From NCBI RefSeq assembly GCF_046292685.1, contig NZ_JBKBQM010000001.1, positions 86,718-150,717 of the forward strand: a stretch of DNA of 64,000 nucleotides, read 5' to 3'. Positions 26,401 through 31,963 of the stretch are shown here, in pieces (within the stretch, counting starts at the first letter, position 1; the number at the start of each line of letters is the position of its first letter). This stretch comes from Wagnerdoeblera sp046292685. GTDB taxonomy: Bacteria; Pseudomonadota; Alphaproteobacteria; Rhodobacterales; Rhodobacteraceae. The notes under the pieces are model-generated. The model was not told where the DNA came from. It did no database searches and was given only the letters and a program-made list of their open reading frames with translations. Position numbers and translations under genes: made by a program.

Positions 26401-26673
26401 GGGGTCGGCGTGGACCTGATCGCCGATGGCGAATCGGGCGACCGGATCCGGTTGAACGCCATCAACATCAACAGCTTCTCTGCGGGCAACGGGTCGCAAC
26501 TGGTGGGCGGGCAGGCGCAGATCCAGTCGGCCAACGGCGTCACATCGCTGTTCGTCGGGCTGGATGGCACGGCGGGCTACGACTTCCGCATCGACCTGAC
26601 CGGAACCTTCGGCGTGGCCGATTTCCAGGTGGTGAACTCGGCCTTTACCGGCGCCGACTTCATCTTCCTGTAA
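23437..26673 (+). CDS. Giant RTX-type calcium-binding repeat protein, probable type I secretion substrate
   Basis: A 1078-residue protein with no N-terminal signal peptide, no Cys, and many GGxGxDxL/U nonapeptides (for example GGAGNDVITSG, GGAGRDILNGGDGNDVLFGG) that form Ca-binding beta-rolls. Superimposed is a long-period repeat: the motif (S/G)GGWY occurs six times, at residues 51, 223, 393, 565, 738 and 911, spaced 170-173 residues. The final ~90 residues (GADQFWFDTWSGGVGVDLI to TGADFIFL) match an uncleaved RTX C-terminal secretion signal ending in hydrophobic residues. Start at 23437 follows CAGGAGG. No protease, lipase or other enzymatic domain is visible; likely a surface or matrix protein. 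Type I exporter genes are not in the window. Confidence 0.88.
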   Translation: MGITGLPTTAGNDLVIVTPPGQHSANGGGGTDTLRVDYRTLTTNIDYRYVGGGWYTFTDDFDSRIDHINFERYELWFGSGDDVLQGGGLNDSLSGGAGNDVITSGLGADSIDGGLGHDRWIGDYGSLNLDVSLVLTIGNTWASIAATGAQIRRIESVTLTTGVGADLLDTRAQSGNHWFSSGDGDDVFIVNAGRSTFNGGNGFDRLEADFSAATTRVTQVYTSGGWYRLADGAGRLSVDFINVEQFWLTGGSASDSLWGAAGNDMLSGNGGNDWLNGGAGRDTIHGGDGVDTWQADQSARTLATNVNLNSQTTNVGTISGIEALHMTAGLGNDNLVAHAGAYNDYIFGNDGNDTISTGQGKDNVNGGNGTDTLVMDWSAQTDPSAHITHRYTSGGWYRYADKAGNRVDYINFERYRLTGGAGNDWLGGGADVDTLIGGAGNDTLASDQGRATIDGGAGDDLWNANLTALTFNFNFNAADSQTTSQMTGRNFDLRNIEQVELSLGAGNDSISTAGYNLNDAVYGGAGDDSVNLGTGRDLFHGGDGTDLLIIDYSAQTEAVTNRYTSGGWYRYAVGADRHYVDHIAVERFDVTGGSADDLLDGGGLHDVLRGGAGDDVLNSAQGTAIIDGGTGNDRWVADLSAFTQNLVFNAAASQTTAQMTGLGFGVTNIESVNVGLGAGNDNFSTAGYAMDDTVYGGGGNDQIAVGLGFDVVHGGAGTDLLILDYSSATSQVSRWYTSGGWYRYGDVDGTMATDHIDVERFNVTGGSGADALDGGGLADTLSGGAGDDILNGGTGGNDRIFGGDGSDTWIMDLGASTLSHKLTLDANGNGTLTNNATQVNSIENVRLTTGAGNDTIDLSLSTGNHSIATGSGNDVVNLGRGQQHRVDGGANDDLLIADASQSASGVKSMYVGGGWYALRGLLGYDMQYINVERFDLTGSAFADNMFGHGGADTLRGGAGRDILNGGDGNDVLFGGAGADQFWFDTWSGGVGVDLIADGESGDRIRLNAININSFSAGNGSQLVGGQAQIQSANGVTSLFVGLDGTAGYDFRIDLTGTFGVADFQVVNSAFTGADFIFL
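23587..26211 (+). repeat. Six in-frame super-repeats of about 516 bp inside the RTX gene
   Basis: Codons for the (S/G)GGWY motif fall at 23587, 24103, 24613, 25129, 25648 and 26167. Each is followed by D-x-I-x-(V/F)-E-(R/Q)-(F/Y) and a LTGG-like segment, then RTX nonapeptides and an (I/L)E-x-(V/L) segment before the next copy. The third to fifth units are the most alike (for example YTSGGWYRY three times), suggesting recent duplication. Confidence 0.85.
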
Positions 26674-26681
26674 TCCGGCAG

Positions 26682-26713
26682 GGGGCCGCGCGGGTAAATC
26701 CGCGCGGCCCCTT
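26682..26713. terminator. Bidirectional hairpin terminator between the RTX gene and mipZ
   Basis: 12-bp perfect stem GGGGCCGCGCGG/CCGCGCGGCCCC with loop GTAAAT. It lies nine bases after the RTX stop and eight before the end of the converging mipZ gene. The U-tract is weak on both sides. Confidence 0.65.
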
Positions 26714-26718
26714 GGCAA

Positions 26719-27528
26719 TCAGAAGTTCGGCTCGACCCCCGGCAAGGCCACGGCGCGCATCAGGTCGCGCAATTCCTGCCGGGCGGCGACGTTGGAAATG
26801 TTCAGGCTGTCGACCCCGACATCGCGCAGGTCCAGCAGGGTCAGCCCGCGCGGGAACAGTTCGCGGAAGATGACGCGTTCGGAAAACCCGGGCACCACGC
26901 GAAAGCCGATGCGTTTCGACAGGTCTTCCAGCGCCTTTCCCACCTTTTTCTTGTTGTGCATCTGCTGCGCGCCCAGGCGGTTGCGCAGCACGATCCAGTC
27001 GATCGGGCGCAAACCCGCCTGCGCCCGCAGCTGCCGCGCCTGCCAGACCATTTCGGCATAGATCGAGGGGCCGAGGATCTTGCCCGTGTCGGGGTCGATC
27101 CGCGCCAGCAGGTCGAAATCGACAAAGCTGTCGTTCATCGGCGTGATGAGCGTATCGGCCAGGCTGTGCGCCAGCTGGCTGAGCCGGGTATGGCTGCCGG
27201 GGCAATCGATGACGATGAAGTCCGACACGGCATCGAGCGCCGCCACCGCTTCGGACAGCCGGTGGTCAAAGGTGTTCTCGCCGGGTTTCAGGCTGGCCGG
27301 GTCGGGTTCGGGCAGGTCGCGCAGGTCGGGCGTGGGCAAGGAAAGCCCCGACTTGCGGGCAAAGGCCACCCGGTTTTCGACATAGCGCCCGAAGGTGCGT
27401 TGCCGCAGGTCCAGGTCCAGCGCCCCGACCCGAAGGCCACCGCGGGCCAGCGCCGTTGCGACGTGCATGCAGGTGGTCGATTTGCCCGAACCGCCCTTTT
27501 CATTGCCGACAACGATGATATGCGCCAT
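26719..27528 (-). CDS. mipZ: Division-plane positioning ATPase MipZ (ParA family)
   Basis: A 269-residue ParA/MinD-type ATPase. Deviant Walker A NEKGGSGKSTT, then DLDLRQRTFGRYVENR, the Walker B DFIVIDCPG, and TPMNDSFVDFDLL, VLRNRLGAQQ and RVIFRELFPRGLTLLDL, all hallmark segments of Caulobacter MipZ. MipZ binds ParB at the origin and forms a gradient that inhibits FtsZ polymerisation near the poles. The gene is solitary, downstream of rpmE with a terminator in between; parA/parB are not in the window. Confidence 0.93.
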   Translation of the reverse strand: MAHIIVVGNEKGGSGKSTTCMHVATALARGGLRVGALDLDLRQRTFGRYVENRVAFARKSGLSLPTPDLRDLPEPDPASLKPGENTFDHRLSEAVAALDAVSDFIVIDCPGSHTRLSQLAHSLADTLITPMNDSFVDFDLLARIDPDTGKILGPSIYAEMVWQARQLRAQAGLRPIDWIVLRNRLGAQQMHNKKKVGKALEDLSKRIGFRVVPGFSERVIFRELFPRGLTLLDLRDVGVDSLNISNVAARQELRDLMRAVALPGVEPNF

Positions 27529-27601
27529 TGCCTGTCACTTTCACGACATTTGCGCCTTCATAGGCGCGGTGAGGCGCAAGGGGAAGTGGGAAGGCGCATG
27601 C

Positions 27602-27632
27602 AAAAGGCCCCGGATGTCTCCGGGGCCTTTCT
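27602..27632 (-). terminator. Intrinsic terminator of trmD-rplS-rpmE
   Basis: 12-bp perfect inverted repeat AAAGGCCCCGGA/TCCGGGGCCTTT with a 4-nt loop and T residues on the minus strand, 23 bases downstream of the rpmE stop. Confidence 0.85.
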
Positions 27633-27654
27633 TCCGTTCCGCCCTGGCGCTGGC

Positions 27655-27876
27655 TCAGAAGCCGAGGCCGGCGTATTTGTTCTTGAACTTCGAGACGCGA
27701 CCGCCGGTGTCCATCAGCTTGGTCGAACCGCCGGTCCAGGCCGGATGCGCCAGCGGGTCGATATCCAGCGCCAGAACGTCGCCTTCCTTGCCCCAGGTCG
27801 AGCGGGTCTGATAGGTTGTGCCGTCGGTCATCTTGACGGTGATCATGTGATAGTCGGGGTGAATGCCGCTTTTCAT
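27655..27876 (-). CDS. rpmE: Ribosomal protein L31
   Basis: A 73-residue L31 (MKSGIHPDYHMITVKMTDGT, RSTWGKEGD, LDIDPLAHPAWTGG, GGRVSKFKNKY). It contains no cysteine at all, so it is the zinc-free C-minus type. The ATG at 27876 matches the family start; an upstream in-frame ATG at 27891 would run into rplS. Cotranscribed with rplS (11-bp gap). Confidence 0.95.
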   Translation of the reverse strand: MKSGIHPDYHMITVKMTDGTTYQTRSTWGKEGDVLALDIDPLAHPAWTGGSTKLMDTGGRVSKFKNKYAGLGF

Positions 27877-27887
27877 CGGACCGCTCC

Positions 27888-28259
27888 TCACTCGCCTTTG
27901 GATTTGGTGTTCGAGATTTCCGCGATCCGGGCCGACTTGCCGCGGCGCGACCGGAGGTAATACAGCTTGGCGCGGCGCACGCGGCCACGGCGCACGACCT
28001 CGATGCTGTCGATGTTGGTGGAATACAGCGGGAACACGCGCTCCACGCCCTCGCCGAAGGAAATCTTGCGCACGGTGAAGCTGGCACCGATGCCGCCGCC
28101 GTTGCGGCTGATGCAGACGCCTTCATAGGCCTGCACGCGGGTGCGGTTGCCTTCCTTCACCTTGTAGCCGACGCGCACGGTGTCGCCGGCCTTGAAGTCG
28201 GGGATGGTCTTGCCAAGCGCAGCGATCTGCTCGGCTTCCAGCTGGGCGATGAGGTTCAT
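27888..28259 (-). CDS. rplS: Ribosomal protein L19
   Basis: A 123-residue L19 at the 30S-50S interface: MNLIAQLEAEQIAALGKTIP, FKAGDTVRVGYKVKEGNRTR, ISFGEGVERVFPLYSTNIDS and VRRGRVRRAKLYYLRSRRGK. AGGAAAGGAA precedes the ATG. It is separated from trmD by 230 bp that hold its own promoter and a long leader, unusual for the canonical trmD-rplS coupling. Confidence 0.97.
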   Translation of the reverse strand: MNLIAQLEAEQIAALGKTIPDFKAGDTVRVGYKVKEGNRTRVQAYEGVCISRNGGGIGASFTVRKISFGEGVERVFPLYSTNIDSIEVVRRGRVRRAKLYYLRSRRGKSARIAEISNTKSKGE

Positions 28260-28391
28260 CGCGGTTCCTTTCCTGACGCGCGGTTGATCCGCGGATGTGA
28301 TGCCGCCCGAGAGCTTCTGTCTTCGACCGGGTCCGCCCGTGGCGCCCGCAGAAGGTCGTTCGTGCCTTATCCGGCTTGCCGCCGACCGGCA

Positions 28392-28411
28392 CCTTGCCGA
28401 AGCAGGCAAGG
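28392..28411 (-). promoter_or_regulatory. Hairpin in the rplS 5' leader
   Basis: Perfect 7-bp stem CCTTGCC/GGCAAGG with 6-nt loop, about 130 bases before the rplS start and 50 after the predicted transcription start. It may be part of an autoregulatory leader; no terminator-like U-tract follows. Confidence 0.35.
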
Positions 28412-28464
28412 CCAAGGTCAACAAGGCAAGGTCCGCCAGGCGAATCCCGCCTGCGAACCGCCGT

Positions 28465-28493
28465 GGTATAGGGGCAGCGGGCCGCGGGGTCAA
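28465..28493 (-). promoter_or_regulatory. Predicted internal promoter for rplS-rpmE
   Basis: On the minus strand: TTGACC (28493-28488) overlapping the trmD stop codon, 17-bp spacer, TATACC (28470-28465). Start near 28459 would give a ~200-nt leader for rplS. Confidence 0.6.
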
Positions 28494-29305
28494 GGCTTGC
28501 GCGGGCGCGCCTGCCATGCCGCCCACAGGTCGGGGCGGCGTTCGGCGGTGATGCGTTCGGCCTCGGCCTGGCGCCAGCGCGCCACCTCGGCATGGTTGCC
28601 CGACAAGAGCACGGGCGGAATCTCGCGCCCTTCCCAGACCGGCGGGCGGGTGTAGTGCGGATGCTCCAGCAAGCCGCCGGAAAAGCTTTCCTCCTCGGTC
28701 GAGGCGGCATTGCCCAGCACGCCGGGCAGCAGGCGCACGGTGGCGTCGATCATCGCCTGGGCCGCGATCTCGCCCCCGGTCATCACGAAATCGCCAAGGC
28801 TGACTTCCTGGATGGCAAAGCGGTCCAGCACGCGCTGGTCGACGCCTTCGAAGCGGCCGCAGACCAGCGTCACGCCGTCGGCCGCGGCCCAGGCCCGCGC
28901 GGTGGCCTGGTCGAACCGCGCGCCGCGCGGGCTGAGGTAGACCACCGGCCAGCGCGCCCGGTCGGGCGGCGCGCCGTGGCAGGCCACCTCCAGCGCCGCC
29001 GCCACCACATCGGCGCGCAACACCATGCCGGCGCCGCCGCCGGCCGGCGTATCGTCGACATTGCGGTGCCGCCCGATGCCGAAGTCGCGCAAGGGAATGG
29101 CGTCCAGCGCCCATAGCCCCTGGTCCAGCGCCTTGCCGGTCAGCGACAGGCCCAGCGTGCCGGGGAACGCCTCGGGGAACAGGGTGACGACGCGGGCGCG
29201 CCAGGCGCCCTTGACCACGCGGGGTTCCTCCATCAGGTCGCGCGGCCGCGCCGAAACCTGCACCGAAAACCGCCCGTGCGACCTGCCCTTGCCTTCGCCC
29301 GACAC
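28490..29305 (-). CDS. trmD: tRNA (guanine-N1-)-methyltransferase
   Basis: A 271-residue SPOUT methyltransferase making m1G37, which prevents +1 frameshifting. Trefoil-knot motifs are present: DDTPAGGGAGMVLRADV, YLSPRGARFDQATARAWA, LVCGRFEGVDQRVLDRF, GDFVMTGGEIAAQAMID and LPGVLGN. The first ~35 residues (MSGEGKGRSHGRFSVQVSAR) precede the usual start (RVVTLFPEAF) and look like the extension seen in Rhodobacteraceae; a shorter start at 29233 is possible. Normally adjacent to rimM, but here far from it and inverted. Confidence 0.95.
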   Translation of the reverse strand: MSGEGKGRSHGRFSVQVSARPRDLMEEPRVVKGAWRARVVTLFPEAFPGTLGLSLTGKALDQGLWALDAIPLRDFGIGRHRNVDDTPAGGGAGMVLRADVVAAALEVACHGAPPDRARWPVVYLSPRGARFDQATARAWAAADGVTLVCGRFEGVDQRVLDRFAIQEVSLGDFVMTGGEIAAQAMIDATVRLLPGVLGNAASTEEESFSGGLLEHPHYTRPPVWEGREIPPVLLSGNHAEVARWRQAEAERITAERRPDLWAAWQARPRKP

Positions 29306-29331
29306 CGCGCCCTCCGCCCATTCACCTTGCA

Positions 29332-29370
29332 GAAATATCCCGCGGGGGTCCGGGGGTGCGAAACCCCCGG
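29332..29370. repeat. Dispersed intergenic repeat, AAATATCCC copy
   Basis: AAATATCCCGCGGGGGT followed by the inverted repeat CCGGGGG/CCCCCGG around TGCGAAA. It lies just upstream of trmD and downstream of the N-formylglutamate amidohydrolase-like gene. Same layout as the copy at 33928. Confidence 0.6.
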
Positions 29371-29425
29371 CCGGTGCCGCTGGCGCAGCGATACACCGCC
29401 CGGGCCTGTGTGACCAGCCCGCGCC

Positions 29426-30292
29426 CTATTCCGCAGCCAGCGCCGGACGCCCGATTCGGCGCCCGAGCTCGGCCAGATCGGCCACCACGGCCGACAGGCG
29501 TCGGCGCAGCAGTTCGAAGCCCGGCGCAGGGCGCACGACGGCTTCGTCCATGTAAAGGCTGCGGTCGATCTCGACCTGCACGACATGCTGGTCGATGGGC
29601 GGGCGCCCGTAGGCCTGGGTGATGTAGGCCCCGGCAAAGGGGCTGTTGCGCGCCACCACGAAACCTGCGCGCAGAAAGGCGGCCTCGACCCCGGCCATCA
29701 CCTCGGGCGCGCAGGCCGCGCCGTGCCGGTCGCCCAGCACCACCTCGGGCACGCGGCGGCCGGGCCCGGCATGGGCCGCGATCGCCTCGTGCGGCATCGA
29801 ATGGCAATCGACCAGCAGCACCGCGCCAAAGGTCTGGCGCGACCGCCGCAGCAGATCCTGCAACGCCTGATGATAGGGGTGCCAGCCGTGTTCCAGCCGC
29901 GCCTCGGCCTCGGCCCGCGAAAGGCGCTGCGGATGAATCACCTTGCCCCCCGCCACCACGCGGGGAATCACCCCCAGCCCCGAGGCGACCCGCGGGTTGA
30001 GCGACCCGCGCGGCACGCCCTCGATCAGCGCCGGGTCCAGCTCGTCGGGCGCGCGGTTCAGATCGACCCAGGCGCGCGGCGTGCGCGCGGCCAGCAGGGG
30101 CGCGCCGCATTTCGGCGCCGCGTCAAACAGCAGGTCGACAAACGCATCCTCGGACGAACGCAGCACATGCGCAGCCAGCGGGCTTTGCGCCACGAAATCG
30201 TCGGGGTAATCCCGCCCCGAATGCGGCGAGGCAAAGACCGTGGCGGTATCGTGCCGGCGCGGCAGGAACAGATCGTAGGGCGGGCGGGGCAT
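29426..30292 (-). CDS. N-formylglutamate amidohydrolase-family protein
   Basis: A 288-residue zinc hydrolase of the N-formylglutamate deformylase/amidohydrolase family. Visible motifs: VFASPHSGRDYPDDF, RAWVDLNRAPDELDP, LLVDCHSMPHEA and HVVQVEIDRSLYMDE, which carry the His/Asp/Glu ligands expected for the family. Homologues hydrolyse N-formyl-L-glutamate at the end of a histidine degradation route, but no hut genes are nearby, so the substrate is uncertain. AAGGAGG precedes the start at 30292; longer ATG starts upstream lack a ribosome-binding site. Confidence 0.85.
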   Translation of the reverse strand: MPRPPYDLFLPRRHDTATVFASPHSGRDYPDDFVAQSPLAAHVLRSSEDAFVDLLFDAAPKCGAPLLAARTPRAWVDLNRAPDELDPALIEGVPRGSLNPRVASGLGVIPRVVAGGKVIHPQRLSRAEAEARLEHGWHPYHQALQDLLRRSRQTFGAVLLVDCHSMPHEAIAAHAGPGRRVPEVVLGDRHGAACAPEVMAGVEAAFLRAGFVVARNSPFAGAYITQAYGRPPIDQHVVQVEIDRSLYMDEAVVRPAPGFELLRRRLSAVVADLAELGRRIGRPALAAE

Positions 30293-30395
30293 CGGTCCTC
30301 CTTGCCGGACATGGTATAGGTGGAAATCCTGTCCTGTCGATGCCTTGGCATCGGATTCATCGGCCGGGTTTCGTGCCGGGGCGCACGATCCCCCC

Positions 30396-30424
30396 TTGAA
30401 GCCGGCGGCGACTCTGTCTATACG
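30396..30424 (+). promoter_or_regulatory. Predicted promoter of tRNA-Val (and possibly rpmJ)
   Basis: TTGAAG (30396-30401), 17-bp spacer, TATACG (30419-30424), about 65 bases before the tRNA. No other good promoter was found before rpmJ, so the tRNA and rpmJ may share this one. Confidence 0.55.
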
Positions 30425-30490
30425 CCCATGCACCGCCGCGGCCCCGGCCTGTTTTCCTGCATGCGCAGGCGGCAGGACGGCAAGCGGAAC

Positions 30491-30565
<75 letters not shown>

Positions 30566-30636
30566 TCCACCGCCCGGAAACGGGCAGAACGCAACCCGAA
30601 GCGCGCACGCCGCGCCGCGAAGTCAGGAGAGCACCG

Positions 30637-30762
30637 ATGAAGGTCGCAAACTCGCTCCGCTCGCTCAAGACGCGTCACCGCGATTGCCAGATCGTGCGCC
30701 GCAAGGGCCGGATCTACGTAATCAACAAGACGCAGAAGCGCTACAAGGCCCGTCAGGGCTGA
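30637..30762 (+). CDS. rpmJ: Ribosomal protein L36
   Basis: A 41-residue gene, easily missed because of its size: begins MKVANSLRSLKTRHRDCQIV and ends RYKARQG. It is the alternative L36 type with a single cysteine (RDCQIVRRKGRIYVINK), lacking the four-ligand zinc site. TCAGGAGAG precedes the ATG. It lies 71 bp after tRNA-Val and is followed by a strong terminator. Confidence 0.96.
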   Translation: MKVANSLRSLKTRHRDCQIVRRKGRIYVINKTQKRYKARQG

Positions 30763-30782
30763 GCCTTCCTGTAGCAGGCAAT

Positions 30783-30821
30783 GCCAAAGGCCGCATCCCA
30801 GGATGCGGCCTTTGGCTTTTT
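30783..30821. terminator. Strong intrinsic terminator after rpmJ
   Basis: 16-bp near-perfect inverted repeat GCCAAAGGCCGCATCC/GGATGCGGCCTTTGGC with a very short loop, followed by TTTTT on the plus strand. It also lies just beyond the end of the converging gene at 30827. Confidence 0.85.
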
Positions 30822-30826
30822 CCGGC

Positions 30827-31183
30827 CTATCGCAGGCGCAGGTCGGCGTAATCGCCCTTGCCCTGATCGGCGGTAAAGCGCAGCGATTCCCCGCGCTTTT
30901 CGACCAGCTGGCAGTTGTCGCCCAGGTTCTCGTCGCCGAAGATCAGCGTGCGGCAGAAATAGCCGCCTTTCCACGACCAGGCCCCCGTGACCGGGCGCCC
31001 GAAGGCCCGGCCGCGGATGGTGCCGTCCGGGGCGACGTTCAGGGTGATGCCGAACCGGGTCAGCGCCCGGTCCTTGACCAGCGAGACGAAGGCATCGCGC
31101 GATTCGATCCGCTGGGTGTCGGCGACCCCGGGTTCGGCGATCAGGGCCAGGGCACCGGCGGCAAGAACAGGAAGGACACGCAT
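30827..31183 (-). CDS. Small exported protein of unknown function
   Basis: A 118-residue protein with signal peptide MRVLPVLAAGALALIAEPGVA. The mature part is a compact beta-rich domain: ALTRFGITLNVAPDGTIRGR, VTGAWSWKGGYFCRTLIFGD, NLGDNCQLVEKRGESLRFTA. The two cysteines probably form a disulfide. Similar ~117-residue proteins are widespread in Rhodobacteraceae, sometimes mis-annotated as dihydrodipicolinate reductase; nothing here supports an enzyme. The start at 31183 puts the signal peptide first. Confidence 0.7.
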   Translation of the reverse strand: MRVLPVLAAGALALIAEPGVADTQRIESRDAFVSLVKDRALTRFGITLNVAPDGTIRGRAFGRPVTGAWSWKGGYFCRTLIFGDENLGDNCQLVEKRGESLRFTADQGKGDYADLRLR

Positions 31184-31255
31184 GATGAAAGCACCTTTGG
31201 CAACACGTCCGCGGCAATATACGCGGCCGCGTAACAGACGGATCACCGGCGCCGG

Positions 31256-31963
31256 TCAGCCCCAGGTCACCTCGCCCAGAAAGATGTAGCCGGCCCCGTA
31301 GATCGTCTTGATGAGGCGGGGATTGCGCGGATCCTCGCGCAGCTTGGTGCGCAGCCGCGAGATGCGCACGTCCATCGCCCGGTCGAAGCTTTCGCCCGCC
31401 GCCCCGCCCAGGGTTTCCTGCATCTGCGCGCGCGAGATCAACCGCTTGGGGCTGTCGAGGAACATGCGCAGCACCTCGCCTTCGGCATGGCTGAACGGCG
31501 TTTCGCTGCCATCGTCGGCCACCAGGACATAGCGGTCGAACTCGGCCCGCCAGCCGTTGAACCGGGCGACCTGCGGCGCCTTGGGCGCGGCATCGCTGCG
31601 GCCCTTGCGCAGGCGGGCGCGGACGCGGGCCACCACCTCGGCGGGCTCGAACGGCTTGATGATATAGTCGTCGGCCCCCAGTTCCAGCCCGGTCACCCGG
31701 TCCTGCACCTGCGCGCGGCCCGAGATGATGATGATCGCCGCGCCCGATTCCAGCGCCAGCCGGTGCACCACGGCCAGACCGTCGCGGTCGGGCAGGCCCA
31801 GATCGACCAGGCAGACATCCGGCGTGGCGCGGTTCAGCGCCGCCTCGAATTCGGTGGCGCGGGCAAAGGTGGTCACGCGGTAGCCCGCTTCCTCCAGCGC
31901 ATCGGCCAGCATCCGGCGGATCTCGGGCTCGTCATCCAGAATGGCAATGTGGCTCTGGCTCAT
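31256..31963 (-). CDS. OmpR-family response regulator
   Basis: A 235-residue two-component regulator. The receiver domain has the acidic pocket DDEPE, phosphoacceptor Asp54 in VCLVDLGLPDRDG, and the switch Lys in DDYIIKPFEP. The C-terminal winged helix (HAEGEVLRMFLDSPKRLISR, MDVRISRLRTKLREDP, IKTIYGAGYIF) is of the OmpR/PhoB type. Its start overlaps the stop of the hybrid kinase gene upstream (ATGA), so they are partners. Located divergently from the acyl-CoA ligase/ABC cluster, which it likely regulates. Confidence 0.92.
   Translation of the reverse strand: MSQSHIAILDDEPEIRRMLADALEEAGYRVTTFARATEFEAALNRATPDVCLVDLGLPDRDGLAVVHRLALESGAAIIIISGRAQVQDRVTGLELGADDYIIKPFEPAEVVARVRARLRKGRSDAAPKAPQVARFNGWRAEFDRYVLVADDGSETPFSHAEGEVLRMFLDSPKRLISRAQMQETLGGAAGESFDRAMDVRISRLRTKLREDPRNPRLIKTIYGAGYIFLGEVTWG

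Noticed and set aside
23401..26718. A 1105-codon minus-strand frame opposite the RTX gene
   Set aside because: Arises from repetitive high-GC coding sequence; the plus strand has RTX motifs, ribosome-binding site and terminator.
28260..28489. A small protein gene between rplS and trmD
   Set aside because: Available frames are Arg/Pro-rich, lack a ribosome-binding site and overlap the predicted promoter and leader.
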